DNA of 64,000 nt from contig CAJYVD010000016.1 of NCBI GenBank assembly GCA_913778495.1, forward strand, positions 62,001-126,000. Reading direction: 5' to 3'. The position numbers and the translations under genes were made by a program. This document shows positions 13,417-23,433 of this stretch, in pieces. The DNA comes from an uncultured Pantoea sp. GTDB lineage: Bacteria > Pseudomonadota > Gammaproteobacteria > Enterobacterales > Enterobacteriaceae. The notes beneath the pieces were generated by a model. That model ran no database searches. It was not told the origin of the DNA and was given only the letters and a program-made list of their open reading frames with translations. Each line of letters begins with the position of its first letter. Position 1 is the stretch's first letter.

Positions 13417-14850
13417 GTGATCACATGGCGTTTTTTTCCTCGTTCCCTTCGGCAATTGGTGTTGATGGCGTTTCTGCTGGTGCTGCTGCCGCTGTTGGTC
13501 CTGGCGTGGCAAGCGTGGGAGAGCCTCTCGGCGCTTAGCGACCAGGCCGCTGATACCAACCGCAATACGTTTACCGATGTGCGCCGCAGTGAGGCGATGG
13601 CGCGAACCGCGCTGGAGCTGGAGCGCAGCTATCGGCAATATTGCGTCCTGGACGATCCTTCACTGCTGAAACTCTACCAAACGCAGTGGACGCGCTATGG
13701 CCAGATGCTGGCCAGCCATACCGCCAGCCTGCCCGATCTGCCCGCCTTTATCCCTCTGCAACAGGCACTGCCGCCGCTGCAAAGCGTGCAATGTCAGAAC
13801 GGCGCGCCTTCAACACAGGCGGGCGACGCCCTTGAGCAATTCTCCGCAGCCAATGCGAAAATGGTGCAGGCGACGCGCGAAGCGGTTTTCGCACGCGGCT
13901 TACAGCTGCAACGCGAAATTGCCGAACGCGGTCAATTTTTTGGCTGGCAGGCGCTGATTCTGTTTTTAATTAGCCTTGCGCTGGTACTGCTGTTTACCGG
14001 CATGATCATCGGTCCCGTAAAACGGGTTGAGCGCATGATTAATCGGTTGGGTGAGGGCAAAGCGCTAGGCAGCAGCCAGCGTTTTCGCGGCCCGCGTGAA
14101 ATTCGTTCGCTGGGGCAGCGCATCGTCTGGCTCAGTGAGCGCCTGAGCTGGCTGGAAGCCCAGCGTCACGAATTTTTGCGTCATCTCTCCCACGAGCTGA
14201 AAACGCCGCTTGCCAGCCTGCGCGAAGGCACGGAGCTGTTGGCCGATCAGGTTGCCGGGCCGCTCAATGCCGATCAGAAAGATGTCGTGGCAATACTGGA
14301 CACCAGCAGTCGTCACCTGCAGCGTTTAATTGAACAGCTGCTTGACTACAATCGTCAGCTGGCAGAGGAGCCATTGGCGCTGAGGCCGGTCGCACTGGAG
14401 GAAATAGTGGCCTCGGTGATGGCTATCCATTCGCTTCCTGCCAGCGCGCGCGGCATGAAAACGCATCTCGATCTGCGCGTGCTTCACTGTCTGGCGGAAC
14501 CCACGCTGTTGCAGCGGGTGATCGACAACCTTTATTCGAACGCCGTGAACTACGGCAGTGAATCCGGTAACATTTGGCTGCACAGCCAACAGAAGGGTGG
14601 CGAAGTGTGGATTGAGGTGGCGAATACCGGTACGCCCATTCCACTCGACGAGCAGACGATGATTTTTGAGCCGTTTTACCAGGGCAGCCAGCAGCGGCAG
14701 GGGCCGGTAAAAGGCAGTGGTCTGGGTTTGAGTATCGCCAAAGATTGCCTGCGCCGTATGCAGGGTGACTTACAGCTGGTGGCGCACAAACACGCTGACG
14801 TCTGTTTTCGCATTATTTTACCAGCCGCGCCGGGAACGCCTGACCAATGA
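13417..14850 (+). CDS. glrK: Sensor histidine kinase GlrK (QseE)
   Basis: Inner-membrane kinase of the GlrK/GlrR system that responds to cell-envelope conditions and phosphorylates GlrR. It has 477 residues, starting at a GTG (13417) after TAAGGA. Membrane segments lie at about residues 13-33 (LVLMAFLLVLLPLLVLAWQAW) and 177-200, enclosing a periplasmic sensor region of about 145 residues. Then come HAMP (VKRVERMINRLGEGKALG), the H-box RHLSHELKTPLAS (phosphoacceptor H259), N-box DNLYSNAVNYG and the G-box GSGLGLSIAKDCLRR. The stop overlaps the qseG ATG, so kinase, lipoprotein and regulator form an operon. Confidence 0.95.
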   Translation: MITWRFFPRSLRQLVLMAFLLVLLPLLVLAWQAWESLSALSDQAADTNRNTFTDVRRSEAMARTALELERSYRQYCVLDDPSLLKLYQTQWTRYGQMLASHTASLPDLPAFIPLQQALPPLQSVQCQNGAPSTQAGDALEQFSAANAKMVQATREAVFARGLQLQREIAERGQFFGWQALILFLISLALVLLFTGMIIGPVKRVERMINRLGEGKALGSSQRFRGPREIRSLGQRIVWLSERLSWLEAQRHEFLRHLSHELKTPLASLREGTELLADQVAGPLNADQKDVVAILDTSSRHLQRLIEQLLDYNRQLAEEPLALRPVALEEIVASVMAIHSLPASARGMKTHLDLRVLHCLAEPTLLQRVIDNLYSNAVNYGSESGNIWLHSQQKGGEVWIEVANTGTPIPLDEQTMIFEPFYQGSQQRQGPVKGSGLGLSIAKDCLRRMQGDLQLVAHKHADVCFRIILPAAPGTPDQ

Positions 14851-15515
14851 AACGATTTGCTAGCTGTGTGTTTGGCACCCTGATGATCCTGGGGCTGAGC
14901 GCCTGTCAACTTGCTGCACCGCACTCTCCGTCTCGCGACGGTTCTACCCTCGCCGAGCCAGATGTCCGCCTGGCGGACTATCTGACCGTAGCCTGTGCCA
15001 ACGTCTGGAAAACGGACAGTCCTGCGGCCATGAATAATCCGCTTTACTGGCAGCGCGCCATGGACTGCGGCGAACGGCTCTCGGCGGCGGAAGCGCGAGC
15101 GGAGGCGCGACGCTGGCCGGTGCAAGGCTGGGCGCGCGCGTTTAAGCAGGGCATTTTGCTAGCCAATGGCAATCTGACGCCGCTGGAGCGCCGCCAGATG
15201 TTGACTACGCTGGATAGCTACAGCAGTGACTGGCCCAGCAGCGTACGCCCCTTGCTACAGCTATGGCGCAGTCACCAAAGCGCGTTGCTGGCGCTGAGTG
15301 CGGAGCGAAGCCGCTACGCCGCCCTGCAGCAGTCCAGCGATGCGCAGTTGGATAGCCTGCGCCAGCAGCAAACGCAGCTGCGGCAGTCGCTGGACGACAC
15401 GCAGCGTAAACTCGAACGCCTGACCGATATTGAACGCCAGCTCTCCTCGCGCAAGACGCCAGATAGCAGTGACACATCGCACGGCAATAGCGATGACCAA
15501 CGTGAGGATCCGTAG
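14847..15515 (+). CDS. qseG: Outer-membrane lipoprotein QseG
   Basis: 222-residue lipoprotein with signal peptide MKRFASCVFGTLMILGLSAC (lipobox LSAC). In E. coli QseG interacts with the kinase QseE/GlrK in the periplasm. The C-terminal half contains a coiled coil rich in Gln, Leu and Arg (about residues 150-205, LDSLRQQQTQLRQSLDDTQRKLERL). The tail (SSRKTPDSSDTSHGNSDDQREDP) is hydrophilic and disordered. The ATG overlaps the glrK TGA as ATGA, and glrR starts one base after its stop. Confidence 0.92.
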   Translation: MKRFASCVFGTLMILGLSACQLAAPHSPSRDGSTLAEPDVRLADYLTVACANVWKTDSPAAMNNPLYWQRAMDCGERLSAAEARAEARRWPVQGWARAFKQGILLANGNLTPLERRQMLTTLDSYSSDWPSSVRPLLQLWRSHQSALLALSAERSRYAALQQSSDAQLDSLRQQQTQLRQSLDDTQRKLERLTDIERQLSSRKTPDSSDTSHGNSDDQREDP

Positions 15516-15516
15516 C

Positions 15517-16848
15517 ATGAACCAACGCGCACATTTACTGCTGGTGGACGACGATCCCGGCCTGCTCAAACTCTTGGGCATGCGTCTGAGCAGCGAGGGC
15601 TATCAGGTGACCACCGCCGCCAGCGGGCCTGAAGCGCTTCGCCAGCTGCAAAAAGAGCGCGTGGATCTGGTGATAAGCGATCTGCGCATGGATGAGATGG
15701 ACGGCCTGGCGCTGTTTGCGGAAATTCAGAAGCGCCACACGGGCCTGCCGGTCATCATTCTTACCGCGCACGGATCCATTCCCGAAGCCGTGTCAGCCAC
15801 CCAGCAAGGTGTATTTAGCTTTCTCACGAAACCCGTGGATCGTGACGCGCTTTATAAAGCCATCAACGACGCCTTGGCTCAGCGCGCGCCTGCCAGCGAT
15901 GACCGCTGGCGGGAAGCGATTGTGACCCGCAATCCGCAGATGCTGCGCCTGCTGGAGCAGGCACACATGGTGGCGCAGTCAGACGTAAGCGTATTAATTA
16001 TCGGGCAAAGCGGCACCGGCAAAGAGGTGCTGGCGCAGGCCATTCATGCCGCCAGCCCGCGTGCCGCGCAGCCGTTTATCGCCATCAACTGCGGCGCACT
16101 GCCTGAGCAGCTGCTGGAGTCAGAATTATTTGGCCATGCCAGGGGCGCCTTTACCGGCGCCGTCAGCGCCCGTGAAGGGCTGTTTCAGGCGGCAGAGGGC
16201 GGCACGCTGTTTCTCGACGAAATTGGCGATATGCCGCATGCGCTGCAGGTGAAACTGCTGCGCGTGCTGCAAGAGCGCAAGGTGCGTCCGCTAGGCAGCA
16301 ACCGCGATCTCGACATTAACGTACGCATCCTTTCCGCGACGCACCGCGATTTGCCGAAGGCCATGGAGAAAAAGAGTTTTAGGGAAGATCTTTACTATCG
16401 TCTGAACGTGGTGAATCTTAAACTGCCGGCGCTGCACGAGCGGGCAGAAGACATTCCGCTGCTGGCGAATCACCTGCTGCGCGAGGCGGCGCACCGGCAT
16501 AAGCCGTTTGTGCGCAGCTTCTCGGCTGACGCGATGAAGCGCCTGGTGAGTGCCGCCTGGCCCGGTAACGTGCGGCAGCTGGTGAATGTCATCGAGCAGT
16601 GCGTTGCGCTGACGACGTCGCCGGTGATCGGTGAGGCACTGGTTGAGCAGGCGCTGGCGGGCGAGAACACCGCGCTGCCCACGTTTGTGGAGGCGCGCAA
16701 CCAGTTTGAACTCAACTATCTGCGCAAGTTGCTGCAAATGACCAAGGGAAATGTCACTCACGCCGCACGTCTGGCTGGACGCAACCGCACTGAGTTTTAT
16801 AAGCTGCTGTCGCGCCATGAACTGGACGCCAGCGATTTTAAAGAGTAG
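15517..16848 (+). CDS. glrR: Sigma54-dependent response regulator GlrR (QseF)
   Basis: 443-residue NtrC-type activator. The receiver domain carries the acidic pocket VDDDPG and the phosphoacceptor D55 in VISDLRMDEMDG; the AAA+ domain has Walker A GQSGTGKE, the sigma54-contacting loop GAFTGA, Walker B GGTLFLDEIGD and the R-finger region; a Fis-type helix-turn-helix (GNVTHAARLAGRNRTEFYKLL) ends the protein. The start is the ATG at 15517, two bases after qseG, because the receiver fold begins at once; upstream codons overlap qseG. Its expected target is the glmY promoter about 2.4 kb upstream. Confidence 0.96.
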   Translation: MNQRAHLLLVDDDPGLLKLLGMRLSSEGYQVTTAASGPEALRQLQKERVDLVISDLRMDEMDGLALFAEIQKRHTGLPVIILTAHGSIPEAVSATQQGVFSFLTKPVDRDALYKAINDALAQRAPASDDRWREAIVTRNPQMLRLLEQAHMVAQSDVSVLIIGQSGTGKEVLAQAIHAASPRAAQPFIAINCGALPEQLLESELFGHARGAFTGAVSAREGLFQAAEGGTLFLDEIGDMPHALQVKLLRVLQERKVRPLGSNRDLDINVRILSATHRDLPKAMEKKSFREDLYYRLNVVNLKLPALHERAEDIPLLANHLLREAAHRHKPFVRSFSADAMKRLVSAAWPGNVRQLVNVIEQCVALTTSPVIGEALVEQALAGENTALPTFVEARNQFELNYLRKLLQMTKGNVTHAARLAGRNRTEFYKLLSRHELDASDFKE

Positions 16849-17262
<414 letters not shown>

Positions 17263-17283
17263 GTCGCCTCACCGTCCTGCCCG

Positions 17284-17309
17284 AAAAGCCTGCCTGAGCA
17301 GGCTTTTTT
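17284..17309. terminator. Terminator between glnB and hmp
   Basis: Stem AAAAGCCTGC / GCAGGCTTTT with loop CTGA and T run. The flanking A and T runs make it usable from both sides, and the convergent hmp ends 4 bases away. Confidence 0.85.
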
Positions 17310-17312
17310 CAT

Positions 17313-18497
17313 TTATAGCACCTTGTGCGGACCAAACACTTCGTAGTGAATACGATCGGCTGTCACGCCCGCGTCCAGCAGCTGGCGCGCGATAAACTGC
17401 ATAAACGGCAGCGGGCCGCAGATCCAGAACGTACGCTCCGACTGCGTCAACGCGTCGGTGACAACCGACAGATCCATAAATCCCGCGCGTTGATCGCATC
17501 TCGTATCGTTTCCTTCCGGCGTCCGATACCAAACGTGATGGCTAAATTGCGGCAGTTGCGCGCCCAGCGTTTTAACCTCAGTCGCAAAGGCGTGCTGTGC
17601 GCCTGTTTCCGTCGCGTGTAGCCAGGTCACCGGCCCTGCATGGTGCCGCTGCGCCAGGGACGCGAGCATGGCAAGCAGTGGCGTTTGACCGACGCCGGCG
17701 GAAATGAATGTGACGGGCGTGGTGGGATCCACCTCGAGCGTAAAATCACCCGCCGGTATGGCACACTGCACGACATCGCCCACTTGGGCGCAGGTGTGCA
17801 GCCAGGTTGAGACGCTGCCCTGCAAGTCGCGCTTGACCGCAATGCGATAAGAAATGCCGTTAGGCAGTCGGGTGAGCGAGTATTGACGATGCTGCAGATA
17901 GTCGCTGCCGGCCGGTCGTAGCGTCAGGGTGAGATATTGACCGGGAAGATAATCCGCAACCGGCTTGCCGTCACAGGGCACAAGCTCAAAGCTTTTGATT
18001 ACGCTGCTTTCCTGGCGGATGGTGTGGATACGAAAATCACGCAAACCGCGCCAGCCGCCGGGCTTATCTTCAGCGATCTGGTAGATCGCCGTTTCGCGCT
18101 GAATAAACACTTCCGCCAGCACCGTATAGGCTTTTCCCCAAGCCTCAAGCACATCGTCGCCGGGATTTAGCATCTCTTCCAGGGTAGCAAGCAGCGTCGA
18201 ACCCACAATGGCGTACTGGTCAGGTTGAATATTCAAGCTGGCATGCTTTTGGGCGATCTTTTCAACGGCGGGCAGCAGCGCTGGCAGGTTATCAAGGTTG
18301 CTTGCGTAAGCGGCAATCGCATTGAACAGCGCTTCACGCTGATTGCCGCTGCGCTGGTTATTCATATTGAACACGTTCTTCAGCGCCGGATTTTCCTGCA
18401 GCAGGCGCTGGTAAAAACGCCCAGTGAGTTGCGGTCCAAGTGCGGCAACGGCGGGCAGGCTGGCTTTCACCGTGGCGATAGTCTGAGCATCTAACAT
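17313..18497 (-). CDS. hmp: Flavohemoprotein, nitric oxide dioxygenase
   Basis: Detoxifies NO to nitrate using O2 and NAD(P)H. It has 394 residues in three parts: a globin domain (1-138) with heme ligand H85 (QKHASL) and distal Y29 and Q53; an FAD domain with HRQYSLTR; and a NAD-binding domain with [14 protein letters not shown] and [10 protein letters not shown]. The N-terminus [18 protein letters not shown] is the family start. A 23-base palindrome upstream fits NsrR control. It is divergent from glyA, as in E. coli. Confidence 0.97.
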   Translation of the reverse strand: MLDAQTIATVKASLPAVAALGPQLTGRFYQRLLQENPALKNVFNMNNQRSGNQREALFNAIAAYASNLDNLPALLPAVEKIAQKHASLNIQPDQYAIVGSTLLATLEEMLNPGDDVLEAWGKAYTVLAEVFIQRETAIYQIAEDKPGGWRGLRDFRIHTIRQESSVIKSFELVPCDGKPVADYLPGQYLTLTLRPAGSDYLQHRQYSLTRLPNGISYRIAVKRDLQGSVSTWLHTCAQVGDVVQCAIPAGDFTLEVDPTTPVTFISAGVGQTPLLAMLASLAQRHHAGPVTWLHATETGAQHAFATEVKTLGAQLPQFSHHVWYRTPEGNDTRCDQRAGFMDLSVVTDALTQSERTFWICGPLPFMQFIARQLLDAGVTADRIHYEVFGPHKVL

Positions 18498-18520
18498 GGC
18501 ATTGTCCTGGGTGTGATTTA

Positions 18521-18543
18521 AACATGTATTTAAAATGCATGTT
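18521..18543. promoter_or_regulatory. NsrR binding site of hmp
   Basis: A 23-base, nearly perfect palindrome with arms AACATGYATTT / AAATRCATGTT, centred about 35 bases upstream of the hmp start. It matches the NsrR pattern of two AANATGCATTT-type half sites. This predicts repression by the NO-sensing Fe-S protein NsrR, as for E. coli hmp. The remainder of the 325-base hmp-glyA gap holds the glyA promoter region. Confidence 0.8.
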
Positions 18544-18693
18544 ATGCCTGTTTGGGTGCGCTGTAAATCGCGTTAAAGCCGCATGAGCGAAAAATACAAG
18601 TTGGTGACCGTGATAAGATTTCTTCGTTTGGTGAAAGGATAAAAGGGGCTTTACAGGTGCGATTGAAAGCGTAAAAAACCCGTTCCAGCGCCC

Positions 18694-18709
18694 TGCCAAT
18701 CGTTTGCGT
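18694..18709 (+). promoter_or_regulatory. PurR operator of glyA
   Basis: TGCCAATCGTTTGCGT; the right half GTTTGCGT is a perfect PurR half site, and the left half is degenerate in the same way as in the E. coli glyA operator. It lies 113 bases before the glyA ATG. MetR sites, known for E. coli glyA, could not be placed with confidence. Confidence 0.7.
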
Positions 18710-18822
18710 AAAAAGAGGGTATTGGCGCTACCGTCACCCAACAAAACCGTTTACACTGTTGCCCTTCGCCCCTAACCGGGGCCAAACTGCTGTTAAAAGT
18801 TAGCTGAGTCAGGAGATGCCGG

Positions 18823-20076
18823 ATGTTAAAGCGTGAAATGAACATTGCCGATTATGATGCCGAGTTGTGGCAGGCGATGGAGCAAGAGAAGGTGCGTCAG
18901 GAAGAGCACATTGAACTGATTGCTTCTGAAAACTACACCAGCCCACGCGTTATGCAGGCGCAAGGTTCACAGCTCACCAATAAATATGCGGAAGGGTATC
19001 CGGGCAAGCGCTATTACGGCGGATGTGAATATGTTGATATTGTCGAGCAGCTGGCGATCGATCGCGCCAAAGCGCTATTCGGCGCTGATTACGCCAACGT
19101 GCAGCCGCACTCTGGCTCGCAGGCCAACTTCGCCGTGTACACCGCGCTGCTGCAGCCTGGCGATACGATCCTTGGCATGAACCTGGCACACGGCGGTCAC
19201 CTGACCCACGGCTCTCCGGTTAACCTGTCTGGCAAGCTGTACAATGTGATCCCTTACGGCATCGATGAAACCGGCAAAATCAACTATGACGAGCTGGCCG
19301 AGTTGGCGAAAGCGCATCAGCCCAAAATGATCGTTGGCGGCTTCTCCGCTTACTCCGGCGTCTGCGACTGGGCCAAAATGCGTGAAATCGCGGATAGCGT
19401 TGGCGCGTATCTGTTTGTGGATATGGCGCACGTCGCCGGACTGATTGCGGCGGATGTTTATCCAACGCCCATTCCGCATGCCCACGTGGTTACCTCGACG
19501 ACCCACAAGACGCTGGCCGGTCCGCGCGGCGGGATCATCCTGGCGAAAAACGGCGATGAAGAGTTTTATAAGAAGTTGAACTCGGCCGTGTTCCCGGGTG
19601 GACAGGGCGGTCCTCTGATGCACGTGATTGCCGGTAAAGCGGTCGCGTTCAAAGAAGCGATGGAGCCTGAGTTCAAAACGTATCAGCAGCAGGTGGCGAA
19701 GAATGCCAAAGCGATGGTCGAGGTGCTGATTGCGCGCGGCTACAACATCGTGTCAGGCGGCACCTACAACCACCTGTTCCTGATTGATCTGGTTGAGAAA
19801 AACCTGACCGGTAAAGAAGCGGATGCCGCATTAGGTCGCGCTAACATCACCGTCAACAAAAACAGCGTGCCTAACGATCCCAAGAGTCCTTTTGTGACCT
19901 CAGGTGTTCGTATCGGTACGCCAGCCGTCACCCGTCGTGGTTTCAAAGAAGGTGACGTGCGTGAACTGGCCGGCTGGATTGCCGACGTGCTGGACAACAT
20001 CAACGACGAAGCCACGATTGAACGCACCAAAAAGAAAGTGCTGGATATCTGCGCACGTCTGCCTGTGTACGCGTAA
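18823..20076 (+). CDS. glyA: Serine hydroxymethyltransferase
   Basis: PLP enzyme that interconverts serine and glycine while charging tetrahydrofolate with a one-carbon unit, the main C1 source for purines and methionine. It has 417 residues, identical in length to E. coli. The PLP lysine lies in [13 protein letters not shown] (K229). Other conserved segments are [28 protein letters not shown] and [20 protein letters not shown] good GGAG ribosome site precedes the ATG, and a strong terminator follows. Confidence 0.98.
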   Translation: MLKREMNIADYDAELWQAMEQEKVRQEEHIELIASENYTSPRVMQAQGSQLTNKYAEGYPGKRYYGGCEYVDIVEQLAIDRAKALFGADYANVQPHSGSQANFAVYTALLQPGDTILGMNLAHGGHLTHGSPVNLSGKLYNVIPYGIDETGKINYDELAELAKAHQPKMIVGGFSAYSGVCDWAKMREIADSVGAYLFVDMAHVAGLIAADVYPTPIPHAHVVTSTTHKTLAGPRGGIILAKNGDEEFYKKLNSAVFPGGQGGPLMHVIAGKAVAFKEAMEPEFKTYQQQVAKNAKAMVEVLIARGYNIVSGGTYNHLFLIDLVEKNLTGKEADAALGRANITVNKNSVPNDPKSPFVTSGVRIGTPAVTRRGFKEGDVRELAGWIADVLDNINDEATIERTKKKVLDICARLPVYA

Positions 20077-20097
20077 TCGCGCTGGTCACGTTGGGTT

Positions 20098-20125
20098 AAA
20101 AAGGATGGCGAAAGCCATCCTTTTT
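20098..20125 (+). terminator. Rho-independent terminator of glyA
   Basis: Stem AAAAAGGATGGC / GCCATCCTTTTT with a GAAA tetraloop, 22 bases after the glyA stop. Confidence 0.92.
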
Positions 20126-20250
20126 CGTTTTCACCGCACCGCGCGATGTTACCTTTACTTCATGCGCTCCGCTTTTATTTTGCCTCCGGCTCTGACAAAG
20201 TTGCGCCTCCACGCTATCCCTTTGTTGTTTGAGCACCTGCGAGAAACACT

Positions 20251-21387
20251 ATGAACATCACATCAGCCCGCTGGCTGGGTCTGAGCTACTTCACCTATTT
20301 TTTTTGCTACGGTATTTATCTGCCTTTTTGGGGAGTATGGCTAAAAGGCGCAGGCCTTGATGCGGGTAAAATTGGCGTGCTATTGGGATGTGGCATGGTA
20401 GCGCGGTTTGTCGGCAGTCTGCTCATTGCTTCGCAGGTGCGCAATCCCTCTCAGCTGATCCTTGCCTTGCGCCTGCTGGCGCTAATGACATGCCTGTTTG
20501 CGCTGGGATTCTGGCTGGGAAGTCAGTGGTTGTGGCTGCTGCTGGTAATGATTGGCTTTAACCTGTTCTTTTCGCCGCTGGTGCCGCTCAGCGACGCGCT
20601 GGCCGCGACCTGGACGCGGCAAATCGGTCTGGCTTATGGTCCGGTAAGGCTGTGGGGATCGCTGGCGTTTGTGATCAGCTCGGCATTAACGGGTCTGCTG
20701 GTGAGCGCCTGGTCAGAACACGCGATTTTGCTGCTGCTCAGTATCGGGGTGCTGGCGATGTTCGCCGGTATGCTGCTACCGCCGCGCACAATGCCGCAGG
20801 GAGAGGCACGGCAGGTTGAACGTGGCGGCTGGGAGGCATGGCGCGATCTGCTGCGGGAAAACGCCGTGTGGCGGTTTATGGTGTGTGTAACCTTATTACA
20901 AGGGGCGCATGCTGCATATTACGGTTTCAGCGCCATCTGGTGGCAGGAATCCGGCTATTCTGCCAGCCTGGTAGGCTATCTCTGGTCGCTAGGCGTCGTG
21001 GCTGAAATCGTGGTTTTCGCGTTCAGTCATCGTATCTTCAGCCGCTGGGGCGCTCGCGATTTACTGCTGCTTTCCGGCGTGTGTGCCGTGATTCGCTGGG
21101 GGCTGCTGGGCGCCACTACAGGACTACCGTGGCTGGTGGTGGCGCAAATTCTTCACTGCGGCAGCTTTACCGTGTGTCATCTGGCTGCGATGCGATTCAT
21201 TGCGGCACGTCAGGGCGCAGATGTGATTCGATTACAATCGCTTTATTCCGCCCTGGCGATGGGCGGCGGTATTGCTGTGATGACGATGATATGCGGCGTG
21301 CTGTTTACGCATCTGCACGGTCATCTGTTCTGGGTCATGGCGCTGGTGGCGCTGCCTGCGCTGTTCCTGCGCCCGCGCGCGGCTTAG
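20251..21387 (+). CDS. hcaT: MFS transporter HcaT-like
   Basis: 378-residue major facilitator of the phenylpropionate porter group (HcaT). About twelve membrane segments; the conserved start WLGLSYFTYFFCYGIYLPFWGVWLKGAGL, the central FNLFFSPLVPLSDALAATW and YGPVRLWGSLAFVISSALTG, and LQGAHAAYYGFSAIWWQESGYSASLVGYLWSLGVVAE all follow E. coli HcaT. The hca dioxygenase genes are not beside it, so the physiological substrate is uncertain. It overlaps the convergent csiE by four bases, as in E. coli. Confidence 0.88.
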   Translation: MNITSARWLGLSYFTYFFCYGIYLPFWGVWLKGAGLDAGKIGVLLGCGMVARFVGSLLIASQVRNPSQLILALRLLALMTCLFALGFWLGSQWLWLLLVMIGFNLFFSPLVPLSDALAATWTRQIGLAYGPVRLWGSLAFVISSALTGLLVSAWSEHAILLLLSIGVLAMFAGMLLPPRTMPQGEARQVERGGWEAWRDLLRENAVWRFMVCVTLLQGAHAAYYGFSAIWWQESGYSASLVGYLWSLGVVAEIVVFAFSHRIFSRWGARDLLLLSGVCAVIRWGLLGATTGLPWLVVAQILHCGSFTVCHLAAMRFIAARQGADVIRLQSLYSALAMGGGIAVMTMICGVLFTHLHGHLFWVMALVALPALFLRPRAA

Positions 21388-22655
21388 GACTCCAGCAGTA
21401 ACCTGATTCGCCGCTGCTGCTGTTCGTTTAACGGCAGCTCAGCGTGGATCAGCGGCGGTGAAAACAGTGGCAGGGCCGTGGCGTAAGGGGTGATCACCAG
21501 CGCCACGTCGCGCGGGGCGCCTTCACGCTGAAAATGCAAAATATCCTGATGAGTAATGTTCACGGGCAGTAGCATCATATCGCGGATCTGCTGCTCCAGC
21601 AGCTGTTCCAGCGCGGCGTCTGCGCCGGTGAGCAGCAGCACCTGTTTTTCCTGAAGCGCGCTCTCTTGCATCAGCCAGGCGCCAAACAGCACGGCGACCA
21701 GGCTCACTTCTTCTGCGCTGAACGTGGTGGAAAACGCCAAGCCAAAAGGTTGGAGGGCGCGCTCGGTGGTGCGCAGCAAACGGGGGTAGAGCTGGGCGAC
21801 ATCCAGCGCCACGCTATTATCAATCCCAATGGCAAAATGGCTGCGGTCCAGCGCCTGCGCCAGATGCGTATAGAGCTGAAGCTTGAGCTGTTGCTGATTT
21901 TTAAAGCGCGTCTGCGCCAGCTGTTCAAAGCGCAGCACCAGCGCATCCACTGCCGCCATTAACCTCTGTGCAGTCGCGTCGGCGAGATGCTGACCGTTTG
22001 GCGCGTGGATCAAACTGAACAACAGCGTCCAGAAATCAGTCTCACTCACGTCCGGGGCGAGGTGACAGCGTTTTTGCCAGTGGTGGATCACGTCATCGGC
22101 GGCGGCACGCTCACTCTTTTCTGCCAGCCAGGCGCGCTGCTGTGCGTTGAACAGCGCGCTCTGACGCTGGCAGAGCGCATATTTCATATAAATTTGCAGA
22201 AAAAGGCGATCGCGGGGGCTAAAGTCTCGGTTCAGCCTTACGCTGCAGTGTTGAATCAGGGCGTGTAAATTGGTTTCATCCCACAGCGCCTTTTCAATTT
22301 TCATAATTTTAAGACGCTGGCGCAGCACCGGGGCAAACTGTTCACAGACAAAAGCCTGCGACACGCGCAGGGCGCGTCGCAACCAGTGCAGCAGGCAAAG
22401 CCGCCGATCCAGTTCCGTGCCATGAATGCGAAAGCTGCCGTCAACCATCTGATGAAGCTCAAGTTGATGGTAACGCTGTATCTCATCGCCGACATCCGCG
22501 ATATCCTGACGGGCTACCGCAGCCTCTACGCCGTTTATCTGGCAGAGCTTTTCCAGCGTTAGCGCTGGCGCGGGCAAAAACAGCAGCAGCAGAAGATGGC
22601 AACGGCGCTGGGCGCGGCTGAAGAGTGGTGCTGTGACAGGCGCAGAACTCATCAT
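21384..22655 (-). CDS. csiE: Stationary-phase protein CsiE, PRD domains
   Basis: 423-residue protein with N-terminal helix-turn-helix-like segment and PTS-regulation-domain-like repeats. The E. coli homologue is induced in stationary phase under RpoS and cAMP-CRP, but its function is not established. Characteristic segments are FAIGIDNSVALDVAQLYPRLLRTT, EEVSLVAVLFGAWLMQESALQEKQVLLLTG and the end LPLFSPPLIHAELPL. I use the ATG at 22655 (MMSSAPVTAPLFSRAQRRCHLLL); 16 more upstream codons are open but unlike the family. Confidence 0.85.
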   Translation of the reverse strand: MMSSAPVTAPLFSRAQRRCHLLLLLFLPAPALTLEKLCQINGVEAAVARQDIADVGDEIQRYHQLELHQMVDGSFRIHGTELDRRLCLLHWLRRALRVSQAFVCEQFAPVLRQRLKIMKIEKALWDETNLHALIQHCSVRLNRDFSPRDRLFLQIYMKYALCQRQSALFNAQQRAWLAEKSERAAADDVIHHWQKRCHLAPDVSETDFWTLLFSLIHAPNGQHLADATAQRLMAAVDALVLRFEQLAQTRFKNQQQLKLQLYTHLAQALDRSHFAIGIDNSVALDVAQLYPRLLRTTERALQPFGLAFSTTFSAEEVSLVAVLFGAWLMQESALQEKQVLLLTGADAALEQLLEQQIRDMMLLPVNITHQDILHFQREGAPRDVALVITPYATALPLFSPPLIHAELPLNEQQQRRIRLLLES

Positions 22656-22790
22656 TAACGTTATCCACAGGTCCGTTTGAGCTAAGAATAGCGAATTTCG
22701 CATGCGCGCCCGCTATTTGTAGCGACTTTTGCTCAGAGCTTCGTGGCAGGTCACAGTTTTACCTGGCACCTGTTATCTTCCCTGTTAAAT

Positions 22791-22805
22791 TGTTACTTTA
22801 TAACA
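22791..22805. promoter_or_regulatory. Possible Zur box before the ZevAB-like pair
   Basis: TGTTACTTTATAACA is an imperfect palindrome; its 13-base core matches the Zur core GTTATAATATAAC at 10 positions. It ends two bases before the ATG of the ZevA-like gene. No ribosome site is visible there, so the mRNA leader may be very short or the start may differ. Zinc control is an inference that suits the genes' predicted role. Confidence 0.4.
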
Positions 22806-22806
22806 C

Positions 22807-23433
22807 ATGAAAATTGCGCTCACTGCTCTTATGCTGGCTATCAGTACCAGCGCCTGGTCACACCCGCACAGCTTTATTGCGATGAAAACTGAATTTATCG
22901 GCGATAACAATCGCCTGACAGGAATGAAAATGGTGTGGACCATGGATGAAATCACCTCGGCAGACTTGTTATACGACGCAGGTCGCGCCAAACCCGGCGA
23001 GGTGGTGTGGAAAAAATTAGCCGCGCAGGTGATGGCCAATGTGCTGGGTCAGCACTATTTCAGCGAAGTTTGGCAGGGCCAGAACCGCATCAAATTTCTC
23101 AACCTACCCAAAGAGTACAATTTGTCGCGCAGCGGCAATAAAGCGGTACTGGAGTTCATTGTGCCCTTTGGCGAACCGCCCAGCTTGAGCCAGCGTACCT
23201 ATCGTATCCAGACCTTCGACCCCAGCTATTTTGTCGACATGTCTTATGAAAATGCGCAGGATCTCACCATGGATGAGACGGTCAAAGCCCACTGTCAAAT
23301 TGCATTACATACCCCCAAGCCCGCGGATTCGCTGAAGCAATATGCGCTGTCGCTGGATAAAGCGGACGCGCCGCCTGAGCAGATGGATCTTGGCCAGCAA
23401 TTTGCCCAAACGGTGACGCTGGCATGTCACTGA
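22807..23433 (+). CDS. Periplasmic DUF1007 protein, ZevA-like
   Basis: 208-residue exported protein: signal peptide MKIALTALMLAISTSAWSHP with cleavage near SAWS-HP, which leaves an N-terminal HPHSF segment able to bind metal. The family is DUF1007, whose Haemophilus member ZevA works with the membrane protein ZevB in zinc uptake. The C-terminus contains a single Cys in KAHCQIALHT and another at the end (LACH). The next gene starts inside its 3' end (ten-base overlap), so both are probably made together. The exact metal is not shown by sequence. Confidence 0.75.
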   Translation: MKIALTALMLAISTSAWSHPHSFIAMKTEFIGDNNRLTGMKMVWTMDEITSADLLYDAGRAKPGEVVWKKLAAQVMANVLGQHYFSEVWQGQNRIKFLNLPKEYNLSRSGNKAVLEFIVPFGEPPSLSQRTYRIQTFDPSYFVDMSYENAQDLTMDETVKAHCQIALHTPKPADSLKQYALSLDKADAPPEQMDLGQQFAQTVTLACH